Shown one piece after another: positions 22,372 through 29,420 of a stretch of 52,673 bases of DNA. The notes below the pieces were generated by a model. The model was given only the letters and a program-made list of their open reading frames with translations, ran no database searches and was not told where the DNA came from. A program made the translations under genes and the position numbers. Location: positions 1 to 52,673 of the forward strand of contig CAJYVK010000156.1 in NCBI GenBank assembly GCA_913778455.1, in the 5' to 3' direction. The DNA is from an uncultured Hymenobacter sp. Its GTDB lineage: Bacteria > Bacteroidota > Bacteroidia > Cytophagales > Hymenobacteraceae. Position 1 is the stretch's first letter. Each line of letters begins with the position of its first letter.

Positions 22372-24936
22372 CTAGGCAGGTACGGCCTGCTGGCGAGACT
22401 TCTGTCCCTGGGTTCCGCTGGCAACCTTGCTGAGCACCACCGTTACGACCACGTACTTCGAAGTCGGCGTGTTGCTCGTTTTGGCGACGCTGGCAATGGG
22501 TACCAATGGGTTGGCCTCGGGAAAATAAGCCGACACGTTACCTTTAGGAATATCGTAGGGCACCGCGATAAATTTCTCCACCGTGCGCTGCTCGCCCTCG
22601 AAGTGGCTCGTGATATCGATCACGTCCTTGGCCTTGAGGCCGCGCTCGGCCATGTCGGCCTTGTTCATAAATAGCACCCGACGCTCGCCGTGGATGCCCC
22701 GGTAGCGGTCGTTGTAGTCGTAGATGGTGGTGTTGAACTGGTCGTGGCTGCGTACCGTCATCAGCACAAGCTGGCCCGGCTCCAGGCTGTATTTTTCCAG
22801 CTCGGTAGTGGTGAAATTAGCCTTGCCGTTCTTGGTCGTAAACTTGCGCTCGCGGGGACCGTTGGGCAGGTAGAAGCCGCCGGGCTGCCGCAATTGCTCG
22901 TTGAATTTTTCAAAGCCGGGAATCACGCGCGATACGTGGTCGCGAATCACGTCGTAGTTCTCGGTCATGGCTACCCAGTCGGCCACGTTGGTGCGGTCGG
23001 GGCCGAGCGTGGCGATGGCCACGCCAGCCAGGATGGCTACTTCGCTCATCATACTGTGGCCTTCGAGCGGCACGAGCACCCCTTTATTCTGGCTTACCAC
23101 GCCCATCGAGTTTTCGCAGCTCGTCATCTGGTGGCCGCTCTTCTGCATGTCGATGTCGGCGTGCGTAAAGCAAGGCAGCAGCAAGCTGGTCTTGCCAGTG
23201 GTAAGGTGGCCCCGGTTGAGTTTGGTGCCCACGTACACGGTCAGGTTTTGCTTACGCATGCCTTCGGCAATCACTTCGGTGTCGGGGCCAGCGGCCAGCA
23301 GGTTACCCCCCAGGCTAAAGAAGACCTTAACGTTGCCGTGGTACATCTGCTTAATGGTCTCCACCGTGTCGTAGCCGTGCTCGTAGGGCGGCTGGAAGTT
23401 GAATTCCTTACCCAGCGCGTCTTGAAACACCTTGGTGGGCTGCTCCCACACGCCCATCGTACGGTCGCCCTGCACATTGGAGTGGCCCCGCACCGGGCAG
23501 GTGCCCGCGCCGGGCTTACCAATAGCCCCTTTCATGAGTTGCAGGTTGACAATCTCCTGAATGGTTTGCACGCCCTGGCGCTGTTGCGTCACGCCCATGG
23601 CCCAGCAGGTCACGATTTTCTGCTTACGGGCAATAATGTTGGCAGCTTCCAGCAGCAGTTCCCGGCTGATACCACTCAGCTCCTCGATATCCTCCCAGCT
23701 CGTATTGCGGATGTTCTGCTCAAACGACTCGAAGCCCGTCGTGTACTGCTTGATAAACTCCTGATCCACCACCTGCCCGGGGTTAAGGTCTTCGGCCTCG
23801 AAGAGGTGCTTCATGATGCCGCGCAGCAGGGCCATGTCACCATCTACCCGCACTTGCAGAAACAGGTCGGTAATCGGCGTACCGTCGCCCAGCAGCACCC
23901 CCAGCGCCTTAATGGGGTTCATAAAGTCCTGCGGGTTTTTGAAGTGGTTGAGCCCCGCCTCAATCAACGGATTCACGCTGATGATTTTAGCGCCGTTTTT
24001 CTTAGCCTTTTGCAAGGCCGTCAGCATGCGCGGGTGGTTGGTACCCGGGTTTTGGCCGATGATGAGAATTACCTCCGCCTCGTGAATGTCGTTGAGCGTA
24101 ACCGAACCCTTACCCAGGCCCAGCGTGGGGCTGAGGGCCGCGCCGCTACTCTCGTGGCACATATTGGAGCAGTCGGGCAAGTTATTGGTTCCAAACTGCT
24201 TGGCAAATAATTGAAACAAAAAGGCCGGCTCATTGGGCACCTTGCCTGAGGTGTAGAAGGCCGCCTCGTTGGGCGAGGCCAGCGCGTTGAGCTCGCGGCC
24301 AATCAGCTCGAAAGCCTCGGGCCATTCGATGGGCTCGTAGTGCGTACCGCCCGGGCGTTTCACCATTGGGTGCGTGAGGCGACCCAGGTTATTCTGGTCG
24401 CGGTCGGTCAGGCGCGAGAGCTCGGCCAGGCTGTGCTTGGCAAATACCTCGGGGCCGCAGGCCCGCTCGTCGGCATCCGAAGCCGTAGCCTTAGCCCCAT
24501 TCTCGCAAAACTCGGCCACCGAACGGTGGTCGTCGGGGTCGGGCCAAGCGCAGGACGAGCAGTCGAAGCCGTCCTTCTGATTCATCTTAAGCAGGCCGTG
24601 GGTGCCCCGCGTGAGGCCCGCCTCCCCCCAGTTGAACTCCATCGACTTGATAACCGCCTGCACGCCCGCCGCGATTTTCATGCGATTCTCAAGCTTGAGG
24701 CCGGTAAATTCTTCGGTGGGCTGGGCCAGTACGGGGTTGTGATACTTGGCTCCGGCTACGTCGGGGGCGGGAATGGGCATTTGGTCGCGCTCGTTTTGGG
24801 GGTCGGGTCGGTAATGGTCGGGCGCAGGGGCCGTTCCTTGCTCGGCCCGCTGCCCGCTTTTAGGCGTGTTTTTCTCGGCACCTTGCTGCTCCGTTTTACC
24901 AGCGTGGCCGGGGTTGTTGATGGGAGACTCTTCCAT
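22372..24936 (-). CDS. FdhF/YdeP-type molybdopterin oxidoreductase (putative formate dehydrogenase)
   Basis: An 854-residue molybdenum enzyme of the DMSO-reductase superfamily, YdeP branch. The first 65 residues are a polar, disordered extension. CSSCAWPDP (126-134) with FCENGAKA (143-150) is the YdeP-type cysteine region; it lacks the complete four-Cys cluster motif of classical FdhF. DCSNMCHESSG (255-265) aligns with the FdhF selenocysteine loop, with Cys260 in place of Sec as the probable molybdenum ligand. AIGKPGAGTCPVRGHSNVQGD and the C-terminal dinucleotide-binding domain follow. The adjacent FdhD and formate-type transporter support formate oxidation, but YdeP relatives have no firmly assigned substrate, so the activity is inferred. 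Confidence 0.85.
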   Translation of the reverse strand: MEESPINNPGHAGKTEQQGAEKNTPKSGQRAEQGTAPAPDHYRPDPQNERDQMPIPAPDVAGAKYHNPVLAQPTEEFTGLKLENRMKIAAGVQAVIKSMEFNWGEAGLTRGTHGLLKMNQKDGFDCSSCAWPDPDDHRSVAEFCENGAKATASDADERACGPEVFAKHSLAELSRLTDRDQNNLGRLTHPMVKRPGGTHYEPIEWPEAFELIGRELNALASPNEAAFYTSGKVPNEPAFLFQLFAKQFGTNNLPDCSNMCHESSGAALSPTLGLGKGSVTLNDIHEAEVILIIGQNPGTNHPRMLTALQKAKKNGAKIISVNPLIEAGLNHFKNPQDFMNPIKALGVLLGDGTPITDLFLQVRVDGDMALLRGIMKHLFEAEDLNPGQVVDQEFIKQYTTGFESFEQNIRNTSWEDIEELSGISRELLLEAANIIARKQKIVTCWAMGVTQQRQGVQTIQEIVNLQLMKGAIGKPGAGTCPVRGHSNVQGDRTMGVWEQPTKVFQDALGKEFNFQPPYEHGYDTVETIKQMYHGNVKVFFSLGGNLLAAGPDTEVIAEGMRKQNLTVYVGTKLNRGHLTTGKTSLLLPCFTHADIDMQKSGHQMTSCENSMGVVSQNKGVLVPLEGHSMMSEVAILAGVAIATLGPDRTNVADWVAMTENYDVIRDHVSRVIPGFEKFNEQLRQPGGFYLPNGPRERKFTTKNGKANFTTTELEKYSLEPGQLVLMTVRSHDQFNTTIYDYNDRYRGIHGERRVLFMNKADMAERGLKAKDVIDITSHFEGEQRTVEKFIAVPYDIPKGNVSAYFPEANPLVPIASVAKTSNTPTSKYVVVTVVLSKVASGTQGQKSRQQAVPA

Positions 24937-25012
24937 AAAATAGCTAGTAAGTGGGTGGGATGTAAAGCAATAAATAAGGAAGTCCGGCCCGGTTCACCGC
25001 CTATTTCGCAGG

Positions 25013-25348
25013 CTAGTGGTTCCGGTCGAGGTCTTTCTCCACTACAATACGTAATTGCCGACCTTCGGCTACCAGAACCTCCGCTCTAAAGCCAATGTTT
25101 TCGGTATCAGTCCACTGATAAGCTATGCGGGCCGGCACTTCTACGGCCAGGGAGCCAGCTTCGTAGCGCACCTGCACGGCCGGAGCTAAGCTATCTTCGG
25201 GCAGGCGCTCCACGGCGTATGATAAAGTTTGGCTGGGGTCGGGACCAAACGCAATGGTGTAGGCTACCCGGCCAGCGCTGGCAAATTGGCGCACCTCCGC
25301 TTCGGAGAGGCGCAGACGGAGCGAATTCTCTTCTAGTCGCAGCTTCAT
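25013..25348 (-). CDS. Conserved small protein of the formate cluster (DUF7009-like)
   Basis: A 111-residue soluble protein, MKLRLEENSLRLRLSEAEVRQF..., rich in alternating beta-type segments and charged residues. The opening motif resembles small Bacteroidota proteins annotated as DUF7009 that accompany molybdopterin enzymes; I recall this family only loosely. It lies between fdhD and the oxidoreductase, 76 bp upstream of the latter, on the same strand. The ATG at 25348 is chosen because farther upstream the frame runs into the dispersed repeat at 25351-25412. Its function is unknown. Confidence 0.7.
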   Translation of the reverse strand: MKLRLEENSLRLRLSEAEVRQFASAGRVAYTIAFGPDPSQTLSYAVERLPEDSLAPAVQVRYEAGSLAVEVPARIAYQWTDTENIGFRAEVLVAEGRQLRIVVEKDLDRNH

Positions 25349-25350
25349 GG

Positions 25351-25412
25351 ACCGCAGATTTAACGGATTTAACGGATTTCGGGGATGCGCCCGCCGGCCT
25401 GCCAAGCCGGGG
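25351..25412 (+). repeat. Dispersed ACCGCAGATTTAAC element, copy 2
   Basis: ACCGCAGATTTAACGG, a second GATTTAACG unit, then GATTTCGGGGATGCGCCCGCC and CGGCCTGCCAAGCCGG. Here the element abuts a start codon rather than a stop: its first base is 2 bp from the ATG of the minus-strand gene ending at 25348. Confidence 0.85.
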
Positions 25413-25442
25413 AGCTACGCTGGGAGGATAATTGGCTCTTTT

Positions 25443-26315
25443 CTAGCTGGGCGCAATGCGGTGCGCGTGCGTGTAGATGTTGAAGCGCTCTTGGCGGACG
25501 AAGCCTAGTAGGGTGAGGCCGAATTCTTCGGCGGCTTCTACGGCCAGGCTGCTGGGGGCGCCCACGGCGGCTAGGATGGGTACGCCGGCCAGGGCCGCCT
25601 TTTGCACTAGCTCGAAGCTGGCGCGGCCGCTTAGCAGCAGTAAGTGTTGATGCAGGGGAACTTGGCTGGCCAGGAGAGCGGCACCTACTACTTTGTCGAA
25701 GGCGTTGTGGCGGCCTACGTCTTCGCGTAGGAGCAGCAACTCGCCCTCGGCCGAGAATAGTGCGGTGGCGTGCAGACCGCCCGTTTGCTCAAATAGCTGC
25801 TGGGCCGCCCGCTGCCGGCCAGGTAATTCGTGAATGAGGCTGGCCGGCACTCGCGGGCTATCGACGGGCGGCGGCACAGGGCAGCTTACGGCCTTTACCG
25901 CGTCGATGCTGGTTTTGCCGCACACTCCGCAGCTGGAGGTCGTGTAGAAATGCCGCTCCAACCGGTCGAGCTCCACTACCACGCTGGGAGCTAGGGCGAC
26001 GCGCAGCACGTTACCACGCTCCCGGGGGCGGCGCGGGTCGGCGTAGTGCGCCAGCGACTCGATATCGGCCGGGCCGCTGATGATGCCCTCACTGAGTAGG
26101 AAACCCGCCGCTAGCTCGGCATCGTGGCCGGGCGTGCGCATGGTCACGGCCAGGGTATGCACCTGGCGCTGGCTTGCTGGCCCGTATTCCAGGCTGATTT
26201 CGAGCGGCGCTTCAACGGCCAGCAGATCGGTGGCGCGGGTAAGCCCAGTGCCCACCATCCGCTGCACGGTGGTACGCTCGGCGCTGGCTGGGGAGGTGGG
26301 AGAATGGGCTGGCAT
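25443..26315 (-). CDS. fdhD: Formate dehydrogenase accessory sulfurtransferase FdhD
   Basis: Transfers sulfur from the IscS cysteine desulfurase to the molybdenum cofactor before its insertion into formate dehydrogenase. The 290-residue protein has the active-site loop SSCGVCGKTSIDAV with the two essential cysteines, plus AGFLLSEGII near the start and LREDVGRHNAFDKVVG, both family hallmarks. Start ATG at 26315 (MPAHSPTSP); the farther ATG at 26378 would read through a terminator hairpin. It is the first gene of the leftward formate set and the best evidence that the neighbouring YdeP-type enzyme needs a sulfurated cofactor. Confidence 0.95.
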   Translation of the reverse strand: MPAHSPTSPASAERTTVQRMVGTGLTRATDLLAVEAPLEISLEYGPASQRQVHTLAVTMRTPGHDAELAAGFLLSEGIISGPADIESLAHYADPRRPRERGNVLRVALAPSVVVELDRLERHFYTTSSCGVCGKTSIDAVKAVSCPVPPPVDSPRVPASLIHELPGRQRAAQQLFEQTGGLHATALFSAEGELLLLREDVGRHNAFDKVVGAALLASQVPLHQHLLLLSGRASFELVQKAALAGVPILAAVGAPSSLAVEAAEEFGLTLLGFVRQERFNIYTHAHRIAPS

Positions 26316-26338
26316 AGCGCTAGCCAGCCCTGCATAAC

Positions 26339-26378
26339 TTGGGCCGGCCTGGCTAAGTAAATAGCCAAACCGGCCCAA
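26339..26378 (-). terminator. Hairpin after lpxB, probable terminator
   Basis: TTGGGCCGG and CCGGCCCAA flank inner TGGCT/AGCCA arms with loop AAGTAAAT. It is 41 bp beyond the lpxB stop. The T-tract is weak, so it may need help from Rho. Confidence 0.65.
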
Positions 26379-26418
26379 ATGTTCAGACCCTCAGCGCACT
26401 GTCCAGGCTACGTTACGG

Positions 26419-27543
26419 CTAGGCGGCAGCCTGTTTCTCGCCCAAGTAGCTAATCATCAGCGCGGCGGCCTGACTGGCAGCGTTGTGCTGGCCTAGCTTC
26501 TGGCGCAGCTCGGCGTAGCCGGCTTTCTGCTTGGCGATGTAGACCTCGTCGGTGAGCAGGCGCTTGAGTTCGTCGAGCAGGTTGCGGGCCGTAAACTCAC
26601 CCTGAATAAACTCTTCCACCACCGTGTGCCCCACGATAAGGTTGACTAGCGAAATGTAAGGCACCTTAATCACGGCCTTGACCACGAGGTAGGTTAGCCC
26701 GCTGGTGCGGTAGCACACCACCTGCGGCACCCCAAACAATGCCGTTTCGAGGGTCGCCGTGCCGCTCGTGACCAGGGCGGCGCTGGCCCGGCTCAGCAGG
26801 TCATACGCCTGGTCGAAAACGAGCTTGATCCCGTTGCGCTCGAAGTGCGCGTAGTAAGCCCGGTCAAGGTTACTCACCCCAGCCACTACGAACTGGTACT
26901 CCTGAAACGCGGGCAATACGGCCAGCATTTCGTGCAGCATCTCCTCGATTTCCTGCTTGCGCGAGCCCGGCAGCACGGCAATGATTTTGCGCTCGGGATC
27001 CAGCCCGTGCTGGGTCATAAAGTTGGGGTCGGGCACGAAAGCCGCCACCTCGTCGGCCGTGGGATTACCGATATAATCCACTTTGTAGTCGAAGCGCTGG
27101 TAAAATTCCGGCTCGAAAGGTAGAATAACAAACATCTTGTCTACCACCGCCTTGATCTTTTCCACCCGGCTCTGGTTCCAGGCCCAGATTTTGGGCGAGA
27201 TGTAGTAGAATACCGTAATGCCCTGCGCCTTGGCCCAGGCCGCCATGCGCAGGTTGAACCCACCGTAGTCAACCAAGATGAGCACGTCGGGCCGATAAGC
27301 TAGGATATCCGCCTGGCACTCTTTCAGATAGCCCCGAAATTTGAGCAGGCTGGTTGCCGTTTCCCAAAAGCCCATCACGGCCAGCTCGCGGTAATGGCGT
27401 ACGAGGTGCCCCCCCTCAGCCTCCATCTGGTCGCCGCCCCAATAGCGAAAATCAGCGGCCGGGTCTTGGCTCTTCAACTCGTGCAAGAGGTGCGCAGCGT
27501 GCGTATCGCCGGAGCGCTCACCGGCTATCAGATAGTACTTCAT
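26419..27543 (-). CDS. lpxB: Lipid-A-disaccharide synthase
   Basis: Glycosyltransferase family 19 enzyme that joins UDP-2,3-diacylglucosamine and lipid X to give the lipid A disaccharide at the inner face of the cytoplasmic membrane. The 374 residues begin MKYYLIAGERSGDTHAAHLL, the family's N-terminal nucleotide-sugar fold, and include MGFWE, YYISPKIWAWN, LPFEPEFY and LPGSRKQEIE. Length is normal. It shows that the organism makes a lipid A-based outer membrane, consistent with hldD, gmhA and the PagL-like gene elsewhere in the window. The upstream region holds a long imperfect hairpin. Confidence 0.96.
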   Translation of the reverse strand: MKYYLIAGERSGDTHAAHLLHELKSQDPAADFRYWGGDQMEAEGGHLVRHYRELAVMGFWETATSLLKFRGYLKECQADILAYRPDVLILVDYGGFNLRMAAWAKAQGITVFYYISPKIWAWNQSRVEKIKAVVDKMFVILPFEPEFYQRFDYKVDYIGNPTADEVAAFVPDPNFMTQHGLDPERKIIAVLPGSRKQEIEEMLHEMLAVLPAFQEYQFVVAGVSNLDRAYYAHFERNGIKLVFDQAYDLLSRASAALVTSGTATLETALFGVPQVVCYRTSGLTYLVVKAVIKVPYISLVNLIVGHTVVEEFIQGEFTARNLLDELKRLLTDEVYIAKQKAGYAELRQKLGQHNAASQAAALMISYLGEKQAAA

Positions 27544-27549
27544 GGGGAA

Positions 27550-27632
27550 GTTATGAGTTAAAAGTTCTGAGTTCTGAGTTCTGAGCGTTCGAATGACCGG
27601 TGATTACCAACTCATAACTTTTAACTCATAAT
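27550..27632. repeat. Long imperfect inverted repeat of GAGTT units
   Basis: GTTATGAGTTAAAAGTTCTG at 27551-27570 is answered by AACTCATAACTTTTAACTCA near 27609-27628. About 22 of 24 positions pair, and both arms continue as degenerate repeats (TTCTGAG, ACTCATA) out to about 27648. It lies between the queD-like gene and lpxB. Confidence 0.7.
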
Positions 27633-27652
27633 TCATAACTCATAACTTGGCG

Positions 27653-28066
27653 CTAGCCAAAGTATTCTACAGCGTTGCGAGGCGTCTCGTAAATCTTGAT
27701 GCAGTGGAGCTGGGCGACGGTAATGGCCGGCAGCTCACGCTGCAAAATCTGCCAGAAGGCCACGGCCAGATTTTCGGTACTGGCAAGCTGCCCTTTGAGA
27801 AAGGGCACGTCGAGGTTGAGATTTTTGTGGTCTACCTGCTCGGTGATATGGGTGCGAATCAGGTCGCTGAGGGCCTTGAGGTCTACCACGAATCCGGTGT
27901 CGGGGTCGGGCTGGCCCTTCACGGTCACAATCATCTCGTAGTTGTGGCCGTGCCAGTTTTCGTTGGCGCAGGGGCCGAACACCTCCGCATTGCGCTCCGG
28001 GCTCCAGGCGGGGTTGTAGAGCTTGTGAGCGGCATTGAAATGCTCGCGGCGGCTGACGTATAGCAT
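27653..28066 (-). CDS. queD: 6-pyruvoyl-tetrahydropterin synthase / 6-carboxytetrahydropterin synthase family
   Basis: A 137-residue member of the PTPS/QueD family. Zinc ligands are His in FNAAHKL and the HGH of WHGHNYEM. The catalytic Cys is in GPCANENWHGH, and Glu in KIYETPRN closes the pterin pocket. In bacteria this family usually makes 6-carboxytetrahydropterin for queuosine; QueD is favoured by general knowledge, but no queC/queE is beside it and a tetrahydropterin role is possible. The intervening hairpin separates it from lpxB. Confidence 0.85.
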   Translation of the reverse strand: MLYVSRREHFNAAHKLYNPAWSPERNAEVFGPCANENWHGHNYEMIVTVKGQPDPDTGFVVDLKALSDLIRTHITEQVDHKNLNLDVPFLKGQLASTENLAVAFWQILQRELPAITVAQLHCIKIYETPRNAVEYFG

Positions 28067-28074
28067 AGTATATG

Positions 28075-28148
28075 AAGCTGTTGGCTACTACCCGTTAGCT
28101 ATCGGCTTGTTGGCGTATTAAAAGCCAACAGCTACTAGCCGGTAGCGA
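28075..28148. repeat. Imperfect hairpin in the 5' leader of the QueD-like gene
   Basis: AGCTGTTGGCT near 28076 is answered by AGCCAACAGCT near 28121, with further weak pairing of CTACTAGCC-type segments. It would be transcribed as part of the leader of the gene starting at 28066. Confidence 0.5.
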
Positions 28149-28164
28149 ACCATTTTTTGAACGG

Positions 28165-28172
28165 CAAAGATA
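28165..28172 (-). promoter_or_regulatory. Probable -7 element of the QueD-like gene
   Basis: Minus strand TATCTTTG, exact for TAnnTTTG. A TTG lies upstream but at only 16 nt spacing. A start near 28158 would give a leader of about 90 nt containing the hairpin at 28075-28148. Confidence 0.5.
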
Positions 28173-28312
28173 CAAAAAATGCTACCCCCAACCCGCCCCG
28201 GCGCCTAGGTACGGCCGCCAGCCGAGCCGCACGTCGGCTACCGGGGTGGTGGCCTCTTCGCCGCTCGGGGCCGCCCCCGTTTGTTACCTTTAGGGTCTAA
28301 TTCTTCCCGATT

Positions 28313-29281
28313 ATGATAGTCGTCACCGGCGCGGCCGGCTTTATTGCCAGCTGCCTTGTCTCCCGCCTCAACGCCGCCAATTTCAACGACCTCGTGGTAG
28401 TCGATAACTTCGCCATTGAGAAAAAGCTGCCCAACATCCAGGGCAAAAAGCTGCGAGAGTACGTTGACCGCGAAGAGTTTTTCGAGTGGCTCGACGCTCA
28501 CCACGAGCAGGTTGAGTTCATCTTTCACCTGGGTGCCCGCACCGACACCACCGAGCAGGACCCCGCCATTTTCGACCTGCTAAACCTCAACTACAGCAAG
28601 CAGATGTGGCAGGCTTGCGTGCGCTACAACCTACCGCTGGTGTACGCCAGCAGCGGGGCCACCTACGGCGACGGCCGCCTCGGCTATTCCGACCAAGACG
28701 ATGCCCTCCCCTACCAGCTGCGTCCGCTCAATCCCTACGGCGATTCGAAAAACGACTTCGACAAGTGGGCCTTGGCCCAGGAAGAAAAGCCGTACTTCTG
28801 GGCTGGGCTCAAGTTCTTTAACGTCTACGGCCCCAATGAGTACCACAAGGGCCGCATGGCATCGGTCATCCTGCACGCCTTCCGTCAGATCCGGGAAAAC
28901 GGTAGTATGCAGCTCTTCCGCTCGCACAACCCCGAGTACGTAGACGGCGGCCAGATGCGTGATTTTGTGTACGTGAAGGATGTGGTGGAAGTGTGCTACT
29001 TCCTGCTGCACCACCGCACCCAATCGGGCCTCTACAACCTTGGCACCGGCCAGGCTCGCACCTTCATGGACCTTGCGCTCAACACCTTCGCCGCCCTGGA
29101 CCAGCCGGCCGACATTCGTTTCCGCGATACTCCTGAGGATATCCGCGACACCTACCAGTACTTCACCGAGGCCGACATGCACAAGCTCCGCAGCATCGGC
29201 TACGACCGGCCATTCGCCACGCTGGAGGAGGGTATTCGGGACTACGTGCAAGGCTACTTAGTACCGAATGCCTACTACTAG
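28313..29281 (+). CDS. hldD: ADP-L-glycero-D-manno-heptose 6-epimerase
   Basis: Short-chain dehydrogenase-type epimerase making ADP-L-glycero-D-manno-heptose, the donor for the LPS inner core. The 322-residue protein starts with the NAD(P)-binding loop VVTGAAGFIAS. It has the catalytic Ser in YASSGATYG (111-119), Tyr142 and Lys146 in YGDSKNDFDK, and the family sequence FNVYGPNEYHKGRMASV. Length and order match HldD/RfaD. The gene is monocistronic, between a divergent QueD-like gene and a terminator; gmhA for the first step of the same pathway is 15 kb away. Confidence 0.93.
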   Translation: MIVVTGAAGFIASCLVSRLNAANFNDLVVVDNFAIEKKLPNIQGKKLREYVDREEFFEWLDAHHEQVEFIFHLGARTDTTEQDPAIFDLLNLNYSKQMWQACVRYNLPLVYASSGATYGDGRLGYSDQDDALPYQLRPLNPYGDSKNDFDKWALAQEEKPYFWAGLKFFNVYGPNEYHKGRMASVILHAFRQIRENGSMQLFRSHNPEYVDGGQMRDFVYVKDVVEVCYFLLHHRTQSGLYNLGTGQARTFMDLALNTFAALDQPADIRFRDTPEDIRDTYQYFTEADMHKLRSIGYDRPFATLEEGIRDYVQGYLVPNAYY

Positions 29282-29320
29282 TGCGGGTGCTGTTGCTCTA
29301 TTTCAGCCTTACGCTGGCCA

Positions 29321-29367
29321 TTGCACTGGCGCGAGTTTAGGCGCAGCCGTAATTCGCGCCAGTGCAA
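29321..29367. repeat. Perfect 14-bp inverted repeat after hldD
   Basis: TTGCACTGGCGCGA (29321-29334) and TCGCGCCAGTGCAA (29354-29367) are exact inverse complements with a 19-nt loop. It lies 40 bp past the stop and just before a normal terminator; there is no T-tract of its own. Confidence 0.75.
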
Positions 29368-29387
29368 GCTAATAGTATCTCCCAAAT

Positions 29388-29420
29388 AAAAAGAGGCGTC
29401 CGTGATGGACGCCTCTTTTT
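29388..29420. terminator. Bidirectional terminator between hldD and the S41 peptidase
   Basis: AAAAAGAGGCGTCC pairs perfectly with GGACGCCTCTTTTT around GTGAT. The last two bases are part of the peptidase stop codon (TTA at 29419-29421 on the plus strand), so the stem reaches into the gene. Confidence 0.9.

Noticed and set aside
22690..24210. 506-codon open frame on the plus strand opposite the molybdopterin oxidoreductase
   Set aside because: It is the antisense shadow of a clear gene in high-GC DNA; His/Val/Leu-rich with no domain pattern.
22372..24936. Selenocysteine in the formate dehydrogenase-like enzyme
   Set aside because: The aligned codon is a plain Cys codon; no in-frame TGA in the gene.
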